From: an uncultured Clostridia bacterium
GTDB taxonomy: Bacteria; Bacillota; Clostridia; UMGS1810
Length of the DNA: 64,000 bases
Assembly (NCBI GenBank): GCA_934454585.1
Contig: CAKSFP010000017.1
Coordinates: 1 to 64,000 of the forward strand
Direction of reading: 5' to 3'
Below the pieces are notes generated by a model. The model was not told where the DNA came from, did not search any database, and worked only from the letters and a program-made list of their open reading frames with translations. Positions within the stretch are counted from its first letter, which is position 1, and each line of letters starts with the position of its first letter. The position numbers and the translations under genes were made by a program. Below are positions 52,249-59,760 of this stretch, one piece after another.

Positions 52249-52710
52249 TCACACATCTTTTATCTCGGCTTTAATTTCGCCGTTTTCGTTAATTTCTATC
52301 AGTCCGTATGAGCTGCGGCTGCCGGGATTCATTACCGTGAGTGAGCCGCTTGTCTCAAGATGTCTGCAATGAGTATGACCGAACAGCGCAATGTCGGCAT
52401 CTTGCGCCCTTGCCGCCGCCTTGAGAGATTGCAGACCGTATTTTACATTATATTTGTGCCCATGGCATATGAAGAACTTTTTTCCGCCTATCTCGGTGAT
52501 GATCTCGCAAGGATAGCTTTTGCAGTACCAGTCGTTGTTGCCAAGAACGCATATTATTCTGCGCATGGGATAGATGTTGCGCAGTTCGTCACAGTCCGCC
52601 GCCATATCACCCAGGTGGATGACATATTCAGGGTTCAGCTCCTCTATGAGTGACACTGCATTACCGATGTACCCATGTGTATCACTAATTACTAACAGTT
52701 TCAAATCCAT
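52249..52710 (-). CDS. MJ0936/YfcE family phosphodiesterase
   Basis: A 153-residue metallophosphoesterase. Metal motifs SDTHG (9-13), HLGDMAADCDE near 33, LGNNDW near 57, CHGH near 80 and FGHTH near 110. Substrate unknown; members split cyclic or simple phosphodiesters. It is the first gene of the minus-strand operon that continues through birA, the decarboxylase homologue and the topoisomerase pair. Confidence 0.9.
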   Translation of the reverse strand: MDLKLLVISDTHGYIGNAVSLIEELNPEYVIHLGDMAADCDELRNIYPMRRIICVLGNNDWYCKSYPCEIITEIGGKKFFICHGHKYNVKYGLQSLKAAARAQDADIALFGHTHCRHLETSGSLTVMNPGSRSSYGLIEINENGEIKAEIKDV

Positions 52711-52725
52711 AACACCTCATAATAA

Positions 52726-52754
52726 ATTATAATACATAATCGGCTAAATTGCAA
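52726..52754 (-). promoter_or_regulatory. Promoter of the five-gene minus-strand operon
   Basis: Minus-strand TTGCAA (52754-52749), 17 nt, TATAAT (52731-52726); GAGGTGTT before the first ATG. Confidence 0.65.
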
Positions 52755-52804
52755 CACAAAAAATTGTCTTATAAAAATTAAAATCAAAAAATGCATAAAA
52801 ACCC

Positions 52805-52833
52805 TTGACTTATTGTCGATTTGCTGATATAAT
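52805..52833 (+). promoter_or_regulatory. Promoter of tRNA-Ser
   Basis: TTGACT (52805-52810), 17 nt, TATAAT (52828-52833), with TG-A before the -10. Confidence 0.85.
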
Positions 52834-52866
52834 ATTATAGTCGCTTGTGTGAGCGGCCGAATATTC

Positions 52867-52958
52867 GGAGATGTATCGAAGTGGTCATAACGAGCACGAT
52901 TGGAAATCGTGTTGCCGTGATGAGCGGCACGTGGGTTCAAATCCCACCATCTCCGCCA
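52867..52958 (+). tRNA. tRNA-Ser (GGA)
   Basis: Acceptor GGAGATG / CATCTCC, anticodon stem CACGA / TCGTG with loop TTGGAAA (anticodon GGA), a long variable arm (TGCCGTGATGAGCGGCA), T-loop GGTTCAAATCC and an encoded CCA. The long variable arm confirms serine. Confidence 0.97.
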
Positions 52959-52959
52959 G

Positions 52960-52988
52960 AAAAAAGCACACCGGCGGTGTGCTTTTTT
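52960..52988 (+). terminator. Terminator of tRNA-Ser
   Basis: AGCACACC-GGC-GGTGTGCT followed by TTTTT. Confidence 0.9.
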
Positions 52989-52990
52989 CA

Positions 52991-53168
52991 ATGAAATTTG
53001 CCGCTGCGCGTCAAGTGAAATGGCTGCACCGTGAAATGCACCTTCGGTGCGTGAAATATCCGCTTCGCGGATGTTAAAAGGCAAATTTCATTTCACGGAA
53101 AGCTTTAGCTTTTCATTTCACAAATTGCGTGAGCAATTTATATCACATCTTGCATCAAGATATTTCAC
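52991..53168. repeat. Array of small hairpins separated by GTGAAAT/ATTTCAC
   Basis: Short hairpins (GCACC-TTC-GGTGC, ATCCGC-TTC-GCGGAT, AAAGC-TTTA-GCTTT, AAATTGC-GTGA-GCAATTT, ATCTTG-CAT-CAAGAT) alternate with copies of GTGAAAT or ATTTCAC. An outer inverted repeat ATGAAATTTGCC (52991-53002) / GGCAAATTTCAT (53080-53091) frames the first part. This modular type is, to my knowledge, a dispersed non-coding repeat in Clostridia. Confidence 0.75.
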
Positions 53169-53186
53169 TGTATGATTTTCAACATG

Positions 53187-53270
53187 TGTTATAAATAAGG
53201 ACAGATGCCTGCATCCTTAAATAAATGCGAAAGCCGGACTAAGCAGGCGTGATTCGCTTGCTCCGTTTTT
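53187..53270 (+). promoter_or_regulatory. Leader of the second DtxR regulator with terminator-like hairpin
   Basis: An extended -10 (TG-T-TATAAA, 53187-53195) is followed by a small hairpin GATGC-CT-GCATC and then CGGACTAAGC / GCTTGCTCCG (53235-53265, one mismatch) with TTTTT. The hairpin lies 30 nt before the gene, so it may attenuate it. No known riboswitch class is recognised. Confidence 0.5.
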
Positions 53271-53299
53271 GTATAAGAATAAAGAAGAGGTCATGAAAT

Positions 53300-53671
53300 A
53301 TGATTATCAAAGAGTCCGCAGAAAATTATCTTGAATCAATACTGATGATTAAAAAAAAGAAGGGCTATGTCAGGAGCATTGATATTGCAAATCATCTTAA
53401 ATTCACCAAGCCGAGCGTTTCTGTCGCCATGAAATCCTTCCGTGAGGAGGGATATATCACCATGGACAGCGACGGCAGCATTAATTTGACCGAAAAGGGC
53501 ATGAAGATTGCCGCCGATGTGTACGAGCGGCACGAGGTCATCGCCAAGGCACTCATAGCCTTAGGTGTGGACGAGAGCATTGCCTATGAGGATAGCTGTA
53601 AAATAGAGCATGACATAAGTGACGAGACTTTTGAAAAGCTCAAAGAACACCTTTCAAAGCACTTGAAATAG
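53300..53671 (+). CDS. DtxR/MntR-family metal-dependent regulator
   Basis: A 123-residue DtxR-type repressor: HTH at about 20-60 (VRSIDIANHLKFTKPSVSVAM), wing MDSDGSINLTEKG, dimerisation helices with RHEVIAK near 77. Metal ligands are intact: C100, E103, H104 in SCKIEHDISDE, plus His78-Glu79. Probably Fe2+- or Mn2+-responsive. It is the best candidate reader of the GTTAG-N6-CTAAC sites, one of which controls the HMA gene just downstream on the other strand. Confidence 0.9.
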   Translation: MIIKESAENYLESILMIKKKKGYVRSIDIANHLKFTKPSVSVAMKSFREEGYITMDSDGSINLTEKGMKIAADVYERHEVIAKALIALGVDESIAYEDSCKIEHDISDETFEKLKEHLSKHLK

Positions 53672-53674
53672 ATC

Positions 53675-53705
53675 AAACCCCTCTGCGCAGAGCAGAGGGG
53701 TTTGT
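53675..53705 (+). terminator. Terminator after the DtxR gene
   Basis: AAACCCCTCTGC-GCAGA-GCAGAGGGGTTT, a 12-bp stem; T-run short. Confidence 0.8.
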
Positions 53706-53711
53706 TGTTGC

Positions 53712-53838
53712 CGCACTGTCCGAGTATGGTGCAAACTTCACCCTCGTCCACCGTCATGGATTTGCCGCCGAGTACATTCACACGCGCATTGCCCTAGCCG
53801 AAACTTTTTATTAAATTTTTTGTTTCAAGAAACGCCAT
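53712..53838 (-). pseudogene. Remnant of an ABC transporter ATPase
   Basis: Minus-strand translation from the ATG at 53838 (GGAGG in place) reads MAFLETKNLIKSFG, a TAG stop (53796-53794), then GNARVNVLGGKSMTVDEGEV and CTILGQCG, the start of a MacB/LolD-type ATPase up to a damaged Walker A. After that the similarity stops at the DtxR terminator. Only about 43 of the usual ~230 residues remain. It lies 20 nt after the HMA gene, so that operon probably once carried a transporter. Confidence 0.8.
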
Positions 53839-53857
53839 CTTGCCGCCTCCGTTAGTA

Positions 53858-54232
53858 TTATTTTTCATTGACGGTCTTGATGTATGTGTATCCGGCGCGC
53901 TCTATTGCCGTGCGGATTGCACTGTCATCTGCATTTTTCTTTGTCAGCAGAGTTGCGCATTGCTTTTTCAGGTTGACTTTGGCATAGCTGCCGTCAAGAT
54001 TGTTCAGTGCGTTCTCGACGCGCATTTTGCAATGATTGCAGGTCATGCCGTCGATGTATATGACGGAACGGTGGGGGTAGTGGCTTTCGTTGGTGTCGCC
54101 GGGTTTGATTTTTACTTCGGTGTCGCCTCCGCCGCAGCATCCGCCTTTAAGTTTTTTTGCATAACTAATGACGGACAGTATGCATATGACGGCGAGTATG
54201 CCGCAGATAATGATTGTAGACAGGTTCTCCAT
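53858..54232 (-). CDS. Membrane-anchored heavy-metal-associated (HMA) domain protein
   Basis: A 124-residue protein: transmembrane helix at about 6-25, a CCGGG patch near 32-36, then an HMA domain with the metal-binding MTCNHC motif (Cys65, Cys68) and the usual beta-alpha-beta-beta-alpha-beta length. It could be a membrane-tethered metallochaperone. The promoter carries an exact DtxR-type operator, placing it with the feo genes. Ferrosome loci in some bacteria include HMA-domain proteins, so a link to the FezB-like ATPase is possible but unproved. Confidence 0.88.
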   Translation of the reverse strand: MENLSTIIICGILAVICILSVISYAKKLKGGCCGGGDTEVKIKPGDTNESHYPHRSVIYIDGMTCNHCKMRVENALNNLDGSYAKVNLKKQCATLLTKKNADDSAIRTAIERAGYTYIKTVNEK

Positions 54233-54253
54233 ATAAATATGCCTCCAATATTA

Positions 54254-54301
54254 GTTAGATTAAACTAACCATATTATATACCTACGACAATATTTTGTCA
54301 A
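54254..54301 (-). promoter_or_regulatory. HMA gene promoter with DtxR-type operator
   Basis: Minus-strand TTGACA (54301-54296), 17 nt, TATAAT (54278-54273). Three nt past the -10 lies GTTAG-N6-CTAAC (54254-54269), covering the expected start site near 54266. Confidence 0.85.
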
Positions 54302-54326
54302 TATGTATTTTGGCGGTTTTGAAAAT

Positions 54327-54362
54327 AAATCATAACCACCCGTCTAACGGGTGGTTATGATT
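54327..54362 (-). terminator. Terminator of the yebC-murA-walJ operon
   Basis: On the minus strand ATCATAACCACCCG-TTAGA-CGGGTGGTTATGAT, then TTATTTTC; the stem begins at the walJ stop codon region. Confidence 0.85.
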
Positions 54363-55145
54363 TTACACCATACATATTTGATTTTTCGACGCCACTTTAA
54401 GTATGACATCAGAATTAACTTTTATGTCATTTTCCTCAAGCTTTTTCACCGCTGCGCCGTACGCTTTCTCCGGCGTATTGTTTTTGTCGCTCAGGTGACC
54501 GAGGATGATTTTTTTTGTGCCCCACAGTGCAAGCTGGGTGGCAAGCCATGCGGCATTGTCATTCGACAGGTGTCCGTCGTCGGACAGGATCCTCTTTTTC
54601 AGCATATACGGATATTTGCCATTTTTAATCATGTCCACATCGTGGTTTGCCTCTATGAGTACAGCCTCGCTTTTAGACATATTCACAAGCATAGATTTTG
54701 TTATGTGTCCAGTGTCCGTGGCGACACTAACCTTACAGTTGCCTGTATCAATTGTATACCCCATTGGACTTGTTGCATCATGGGGTATAGCAAACGGCGT
54801 TATATTCATGCTTCGTATCTCAAAGCTCTTTGAACATTCTATTATGCGTTTGTTGTGCTCGTGCAGATCACCAACGGTGTTTGCTATTATATCCATGGTT
54901 GGACCGTTAGCATATACCGGGATGTTGTTGCCGCGCGATAACACGCCTATGCTCCTTATGTGGTCAATGTGCTCATGTGTCACCACAATGCCATCCAGTT
55001 CGCAAATGTCAATGCCTATTTCGGCAAGTGCTTTGTCTATTTTGGACGCACTAACTCCGGCGTCCACAAGGATGTTCGTATCGTCATTCGAAATCAGTGT
55101 GCAGTTTCCGCTGCTGCTGCTGAAAAGTGTTGCAAATCTAATCAT
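54363..55145 (-). CDS. walJ: MBL-fold metallo-hydrolase, WalJ/YycJ-like
   Basis: A 260-residue metallo-beta-lactamase fold protein. Metal motif THEHIDH near 58-64, further ligands in ATDTGH near 142 and EANHD near 161, and GHLSDKNN near 216. WalJ proteins have been linked to coordinating cell division with replication. The gene overlaps murA by 8 nt and closes the operon. Confidence 0.88.
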   Translation of the reverse strand: MIRFATLFSSSSGNCTLISNDDTNILVDAGVSASKIDKALAEIGIDICELDGIVVTHEHIDHIRSIGVLSRGNNIPVYANGPTMDIIANTVGDLHEHNKRIIECSKSFEIRSMNITPFAIPHDATSPMGYTIDTGNCKVSVATDTGHITKSMLVNMSKSEAVLIEANHDVDMIKNGKYPYMLKKRILSDDGHLSNDNAAWLATQLALWGTKKIILGHLSDKNNTPEKAYGAAVKKLEENDIKVNSDVILKVASKNQICMV

Positions 55146-56394
55146 CTGTTCTCTCTATATCTGCACCGAGTGCTTTGAGTTTATCTACAATGTGTTCATA
55201 TCCGCGGTCTATGTGGCGCAGCTCGGATATAACGGTACTGCCTTCGGCAGCGAGCGCCGCAATAATCATGCTTGCGCCGGCACGCAGGTCTGTTGCCGCA
55301 ACATTTGCACCGATGAGCGGAGAACCGCCGTTTATTATGGCGCGCTTGCCCTCGACCATGATGTCCGCACCGAGTTTTTCAAGCTCGGCTACATATTGAA
55401 ACCGAGAATCCCACACGCCTTCGCTGACAACGCTCTGACCGTCGACAGTTGACAGCAGCGCAACGATCTGCGGCTGCAAATCGGTCGGAAAGCCCGGGTA
55501 GGGAAGGGTCTTTACATTAATCTGACGAAGCGGAGATTCCGCCGCCACCCTTACAGAATCGTCAAATTCCTCTACCGTTGCGCCCATTTCTATAAACTTC
55601 GCCGTGATTGCGTCAAGATGTTTGGGTATAACATTTTTAACTATGGCATCGCCGCGCGTGGCTATGATTGCCGACATATATGTGCCCGCTTCTATCTGGT
55701 CGGGAATGATAGAGTATGTACCGCCGATGAGGCGCTCAACTCCCTCGATTTTTATCACATCAGTGCCGGCGCCTTTTATATTTGCACCCATAGAGTTAAG
55801 AAAGTTTGCCAAATCAACTACATGAGGTTCCTTTGCCACATTTTCCATGATTGTCTTGCCGGAAGCCAGCACCGCAGCAAGCATTACATTTATTGTGGCG
55901 CCAACGCTTACCACATCAAAGAACACATGGCCGCCGCGAAGTTTTTTGGCATCTATGCGCACTTCACCCTCTGCGCAATCTGTAGCACAACCAAGGGATT
56001 CAAATCCCTTTATGTGCTGGTCTATGGGGCGCACACCGAAGTTGCATCCGCCGGGGGGCGGCACAACAGCCTTGCGGAAACGCCCTATGAGCGCACCCAT
56101 AAGGTAATACGATGCGCGCATTTTCATTGCCAGTTCCTTGTCTGCAATGTATGTTTTAAGATTTGTGCAATCTATTTCCACGGTGTTACAGTCAACCTTT
56201 TTGACATCCGCACCGAGATATTTAATCATTTTCAGAATACTGTCTACATCGCTGATGTCCGGCACATTTTCAATCAGGCATTTGCCCTGAACAAGAAGAA
56301 CAGCCGGAATTATAGCGACAACGGCGTTTTTTGCGCCGCTGATGGCAACTTCGCCTTTAAGAGGTTTGCCGCCGTTAATAATCAGCTTATCCAA
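55138..56394 (-). CDS. murA: UDP-N-acetylglucosamine 1-carboxyvinyltransferase MurA
   Basis: A 418-residue EPSP-synthase-fold enzyme for the first committed step of peptidoglycan synthesis. The catalytic cysteine is in PPPGGCNFGVRP near 117 (Cys form, so fosfomycin-sensitive type). N-terminal GGKPLKGEVAISGAKNA and FPTDLQPQ near 303 are typical. Length normal. It follows yebC by 35 nt. Confidence 0.96.
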   Translation of the reverse strand: MDKLIINGGKPLKGEVAISGAKNAVVAIIPAVLLVQGKCLIENVPDISDVDSILKMIKYLGADVKKVDCNTVEIDCTNLKTYIADKELAMKMRASYYLMGALIGRFRKAVVPPPGGCNFGVRPIDQHIKGFESLGCATDCAEGEVRIDAKKLRGGHVFFDVVSVGATINVMLAAVLASGKTIMENVAKEPHVVDLANFLNSMGANIKGAGTDVIKIEGVERLIGGTYSIIPDQIEAGTYMSAIIATRGDAIVKNVIPKHLDAITAKFIEMGATVEEFDDSVRVAAESPLRQINVKTLPYPGFPTDLQPQIVALLSTVDGQSVVSEGVWDSRFQYVAELEKLGADIMVEGKRAIINGGSPLIGANVAATDLRAGASMIIAALAAEGSTVISELRHIDRGYEHIVDKLKALGADIERTDD

Positions 56395-56429
56395 AGTTTA
56401 TATCCCCCTTAAAGATAATTGTGTTTTAA

Positions 56430-57158
56430 TTATGCCTCTTCCCAGTTGTGATAGATGTTCTGCACATCGTCATTATCTTCAAGGCTATCGATAAGTTTTT
56501 CCATCATAAGTATGTCGTGTTCGTCGGTTAGAGTGATGTAGTTTTGCGGAATCATCTGAATTTCGCATGTCTCAAACTTGTAACCTTTGCTCTCGAGAGC
56601 ATCGCGCACTTCGGCAAATGCGTCCGGCTCTGTGGATATCTCGAAAATATCGTCTTCAGCTGAGAAATCATCCGCACCGGCATCGAGGGCGTCCATCATC
56701 ACGGTGTCTTCGTCGATTTTTCCGTCGTTTTCTATCACGATTATTCCTTTTTTGTCGAACATCCAGCCGACAGAACCAGTAGTGCCGAGGTTGCCGCCAA
56801 ATTTGTCGAAATAGTGGCGCACATCGCCCGCGGTGCGGTTTCTGTTGTCGGTAAGAGTCTCTACGATGACCGCAACTCCGCTCGGACCGTAGCCTTCATA
56901 AGTTATGTCCTCAAAGTTGTCCATATTCTGCTCGCCGGCTGCCTTTGCGATTACTCTCGCAATGTTGTCGTTGGGCATATTGTACGAACGCGCCTTTGCT
57001 ATGGCGTCCTTAAGTCTGCTGTTGGTATCGGGGTTTGCACCGCCGCATTTTGCCGCTACTGCAAGCTCTCTGCCCATCTTGGTGAAAATCTTGGCTTTCT
57101 GTGCGTCCGATTTTTCCTTTTTGTTTTTTATATTATTCCACTTAGAATGTCCTGACAT
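56430..57158 (-). CDS. yebC: YebC/PmpR family protein (TACO1-like)
   Basis: A 242-residue protein that starts with SGHSKWNNIKNKKEKSDAQKA, the hallmark of the family, and continues with GYGPSGVAVIVETLTDN and GCVGWMF-like GSVGWMFDKKG. Family members act as transcription regulators or, as shown for relatives, help ribosomes at difficult (proline-rich) sequences. The start at 57158 is chosen from the conserved MSGHSKW and GGAGGATT; a start 21 nt earlier lacks support. Confidence 0.94.
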   Translation of the reverse strand: MSGHSKWNNIKNKKEKSDAQKAKIFTKMGRELAVAAKCGGANPDTNSRLKDAIAKARSYNMPNDNIARVIAKAAGEQNMDNFEDITYEGYGPSGVAVIVETLTDNRNRTAGDVRHYFDKFGGNLGTTGSVGWMFDKKGIIVIENDGKIDEDTVMMDALDAGADDFSAEDDIFEISTEPDAFAEVRDALESKGYKFETCEIQMIPQNYITLTDEHDILMMEKLIDSLEDNDDVQNIYHNWEEA

Positions 57159-57203
57159 TTTAATCCTCCAAATATACACACAAAATTACTCATTATAATG
57201 TCT

Positions 57204-57232
57204 ATTATATAATAGACGGGCTCACTTGTCAA
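57204..57232 (-). promoter_or_regulatory. Promoter of the yebC operon
   Basis: Minus-strand TTGACA (57232-57227), 17 nt, TATAAT (57209-57204); the -10 lies inside the palindrome GTCTATTATATAATAGAC. Confidence 0.85.
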
Positions 57233-57251
57233 GAATTTAGAATGGATTTGC

Positions 57252-57872
57252 TCATAATTGTCGTAAAATGTTTTTTGATACCCGAAAAATCTGCATATCA
57301 TAACCTGATTTGAGTGTGCCGTCCGAATTGAAATACGGATTACCCATCCAATCGGGCGTTTCTCCCGTTATATTTGCGATATCTGCCTGACGGGCATATT
57401 CGTTATTCTTGCGTGTCTCGGAGTTATTAAACGAATTATTAGCCGCAGCGATGGTATTGCCGATGTTCTGATTCTCCGCGTTGCGCTCTGCCTGAATCTG
57501 AACACCGAGATTGGAGAGGATGTCATTCATGCGCGAAATGCGGTTATTATACATATCCATGACCTGACTCTGACCCATTTGAACAAGTGTCGCCTGCTGT
57601 CTCATGGCATTTGCCGCAGCGTTTGAGTCTATGTTTCCGCCGTTGGTTGACGCAGACGCAGCAAGGGCATTTCCCTTTGCGCCCTCATAATCAAGGTTGC
57701 TGAGGTTATCGGCAATGGTCTTACCCTGAGAATCCGAGTGCAGTTTTTCATAATACTGTGCGGCTTTTTGTGCGGCAGTGTTCATGCCGGTTTGGTCGTT
57801 TGCCTTTTCGGCATTGGCATATGCCTGTTTGTAGTTGAGTATATTATCCATATACTTTTTGTAATCGTTCAT
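57252..57872 (-). CDS. Helical protein of unknown function, likely phage-derived
   Basis: A 206-residue Ala/Asn/Gln-rich, mostly helical protein with no signal peptide. The N-terminus (NILNYKQAYANAEKANDQTG...AAQYYEKL) resembles in style the N-terminus of the neighbouring NlpC/P60 gene (NRILDYKN), and such pairs are seen in prophage tail or lysis regions. It ends in TPDWMGNPYFNSDGTLKSGYD. The gene starts 19 nt after the NlpC gene. No other phage genes are present, so this is probably a remnant cassette. Confidence 0.55.
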   Translation of the reverse strand: MNDYKKYMDNILNYKQAYANAEKANDQTGMNTAAQKAAQYYEKLHSDSQGKTIADNLSNLDYEGAKGNALAASASTNGGNIDSNAAANAMRQQATLVQMGQSQVMDMYNNRISRMNDILSNLGVQIQAERNAENQNIGNTIAAANNSFNNSETRKNNEYARQADIANITGETPDWMGNPYFNSDGTLKSGYDMQIFRVSKNILRQL

Positions 57873-57891
57873 CGAGAAAATCCCCCTTTTG

Positions 57892-58612
57892 CTATTTTGT
57901 TATTCTGCGTGCACCGACATAATCACCGCGCCCCGACAGATTGCTTATCTTGACGACATCGCCCGTCTTGGGCGCCTGGATATACTGATTATTGCCGATA
58001 TACATACCGACATGACCCGGTGCGGATGCAGTGCCGTCACTGCCCTTGAAGAAAACAAGGTCGCCCGGCTGAAGATTTGATTTATCAATCGCAGTGCCGT
58101 TTTTGAACTGCTCCTGTGAGGTGCGGGAAATGTTGATTCCGTTTTGCTTATACACATATTGCATAAGTCCCGAGCAATCAAAGCCTTTCGGAGTTGCGCC
58201 GCCCCACACATACGGAGTGTTGAGATATTTCTTTGCCGTGTCAACAAGGCTGTTGCCGCTTGCGGTGCCCGATGACGGCGTAGCGGCGGCAGAAGCGCTC
58301 TGTGCGGTTGGCTGAGAATGCGCCGAATATATAATCATAGTCCGTCTTCGGTGCTGCGGTGTAGGTGCTCTTTTTTGCGTTCTGCGACGGGCTGAGACCT
58401 GTTGCCTGTGTGATATAGTTCTTTGCGGCGGCGGTGGCATTCGGATTATCGAGCACTTTTTGATAATCGACATATTCATTGAATATCTTCCCGTTCCTAT
58501 CCAAAAACGGATTATTGCCGTACATTTCGTTGAGCTTGGCGGAGTAGTCCTTTTGTGTGCGATTGTTCTTATAGTCCAGTATGCGGTTGACATTATTTTT
58601 GATATTTACCAT
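57892..58612 (-). pseudogene. NlpC/P60 cell-wall peptidase gene with a frameshift
   Basis: The first part (from the ATG at 58612) reads MVNIKNNVNRILDYKNNR and continues to YIFGAFS near 58310, where the frame would run on without domain similarity. Shifting one base (+1) near 58310-58320 continues with SQPTAQSASAAATPSSG and a full NlpC/P60 domain: TPYVWGGATPKGFDCSGLMQYV (catalytic Cys), later GHVGMYIG (His). The shift is in a low-complexity linker and no slippery heptamer is evident, so a mutation or sequencing error is more likely than programmed frameshifting. The enzyme would cut peptidoglycan peptides. Confidence 0.8.
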
Positions 58613-58715
58613 GATTTCACCCCCCCCTGTTTGATGAGTTTGCATTGTTCCATAGAATAATCATATAATAAACAGGGGTCTGTTATCGCCAACATTTTTA
58701 TTATTTCTCCTAAAA

Positions 58716-58748
58716 ACACTTGCATTGCAAATGTTTTTGTGTTAAAAT
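58716..58748 (+). promoter_or_regulatory. Promoter and operator of the dinJ-yafQ pair
   Basis: TTGCAT (58720-58725), 17 nt, TAAAAT (58743-58748). The -35 lies in a near-perfect 19-bp palindrome (58716-58734, centre TTGCATTGCAA), as expected for autorepression by the antitoxin. Confidence 0.65.
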
Positions 58749-58780
58749 GAATGTACCAAATAATGATTGGAGTGACAGTA

Positions 58781-59047
58781 ATGGCAAACAAGCAAAACAT
58801 GACATTGCGCATAGAACCCGAACTGAAATCGCAAGCTGCAGAATTATTCAAAAGTCTTGGAATGGATTTGAGCACAGCAACGGGAATATTCTACAGGCAG
58901 GCTTTGCGTTACCACGGGATTCCGTTTGAAATAAGAACCGACGAACCAAATGAAACAACATATGCCGCAATTGAGGCAGCAGAAAACGGAGATGTATACG
59001 GTCCGTTTGAAAATGTTAAAGATTTAATGGAGGCACTTAATGCTTAA
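58781..59047 (+). CDS. dinJ: RelB/DinJ family antitoxin
   Basis: An 88-residue antitoxin. The ribbon-helix-helix start (NMTLRIEPELKSQAAELFKSLGMDLSTATGIFYRQ) is typical of DinJ/RelB, and the acidic C-terminal tail (about 55-88) would wrap the toxin. The start at 58781 follows a GGAGTGACAG site; a longer in-frame start exists but overlaps the promoter. It overlaps the toxin gene by 8 nt. Confidence 0.92.
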   Translation: MANKQNMTLRIEPELKSQAAELFKSLGMDLSTATGIFYRQALRYHGIPFEIRTDEPNETTYAAIEAAENGDVYGPFENVKDLMEALNA

Positions 59048-59321
59048 GCCGGAGTTTACGGGGCGGTTCAAACGAGATTATAAGCTTGCGGTAAAACGGG
59101 GCTACTGTATAGAAAAACTTGAATATGTCATCAACAAATTATGCTTGGAGCAAACACTGCCGCCGGAATACAATGACCATCCGTTACAGAATTCAAAACA
59201 ATATAAAAATGTTCGGGAATGTCATATTGAACCCGACTGGCTTTTAATATATAAGATTATTAATGATACGCTGGTACTGCAATTAATGAGAACAGGAACA
59301 CACTCTGACTTATTTAATTAA
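59040..59321 (+). CDS. yafQ: YafQ family mRNA interferase toxin
   Basis: A 93-residue RelE-superfamily toxin. It shows the YafQ pattern: FKRDYKLAVKRGY near 10-22, LPPEYNDHPL near 55-64, ECHIEPDWLLIY near 73-84 and RTGTHSDLF at the end with the catalytic-type histidine. YafQ cuts mRNA on the ribosome. The pair stands in an accessory area beside the phage-like remnant. Confidence 0.93.
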   Translation: MLKPEFTGRFKRDYKLAVKRGYCIEKLEYVINKLCLEQTLPPEYNDHPLQNSKQYKNVRECHIEPDWLLIYKIINDTLVLQLMRTGTHSDLFN

Positions 59322-59409
59322 AATCATAATGCAAGGCGTTCCGCCGCCGTAAGCGCGGGACTATAATGCAAAGCGGCGGTTCCGACTCGTCGGTAAAATA
59401 AAAGTGAAC

Positions 59410-59440
59410 AAAAAATCCGCAGCTATATGCGGATTTTTTT
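59410..59440 (+). terminator. Terminator after the toxin-antitoxin pair
   Basis: AAAAAATCCGCA-GCTATA-TGCGGATTTTTT with a T-run. The following ~170 nt up to the tRNA terminator show only short repeats (for example TGTGGGATT twice) and no supported gene. Confidence 0.85.
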
Positions 59441-59605
59441 GTTGTTCGTACACCTGTTCAATACGCTCAACACCGCACCACGCCGCACTTGCAAAAGAGC
59501 GTGTACGGTTCAACCTGTACATGTACATAAAAACCGTACAACTTTTTGCCGATATGTACGATTGCCCCCGACGCAACGATGAATCTGTGGGATTTCTGTG
59601 GGATT

Positions 59606-59639
59606 AAAAAATGAAAGCGCCTATTTTCAGGCGCTTTCA
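59606..59639 (-). terminator. Terminator of the tRNA-Met/tRNA-Ala unit
   Basis: Minus strand TGAAAGCGCCT-GAAAAT-AGGCGCTTTCA followed by TTTTTT. Confidence 0.85.
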
Positions 59640-59645
59640 GCGTTT

Positions 59646-59721
59646 TGGTGGAGATACGGGGATTCGAACCCCGGACCTGTTACATGCGAAGCAACCGCTC
59701 TCCCAACTGAGCTATATCCCC
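59646..59721 (-). tRNA. tRNA-Ala (CGC)
   Basis: Acceptor GGGGATA / TATCTCC with the G3-U70 pair that marks alanine, D-arm AGCTCAGTTGGGAGAGC, anticodon loop TTCGCAT (CGC), T-arm CGGGGTTCGAATCCCCG, encoded CCA. CGC is a less common alanine anticodon, reading GCG. Confidence 0.96.
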
Positions 59722-59724
59722 GAT

Positions 59725-59760
59725 TATTAAAACACCGGAACACACTGTGTGTTCCGGTGT
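59725..59760 (-). terminator. Hairpin between tRNA-Met and tRNA-Ala
   Basis: AACACCGGAACACA / TGTGTTCCGGTGTT with a 3-nt loop and TTTTAATAA on the minus strand; a partial terminator or processing signal. Confidence 0.65.

Noticed and set aside
57252..59321. Prophage
   Set aside because: Only an NlpC/P60 gene, one helical protein and a toxin-antitoxin pair are present; no capsid, terminase, portal or integrase genes.
59404..59607. 67-codon frame ending VGFLWD next to tRNA-Ala, possible phage integrase end or att site
   Set aside because: No integrase motifs and no duplicated tRNA end are visible; only a short TGTGGGATT repeat.
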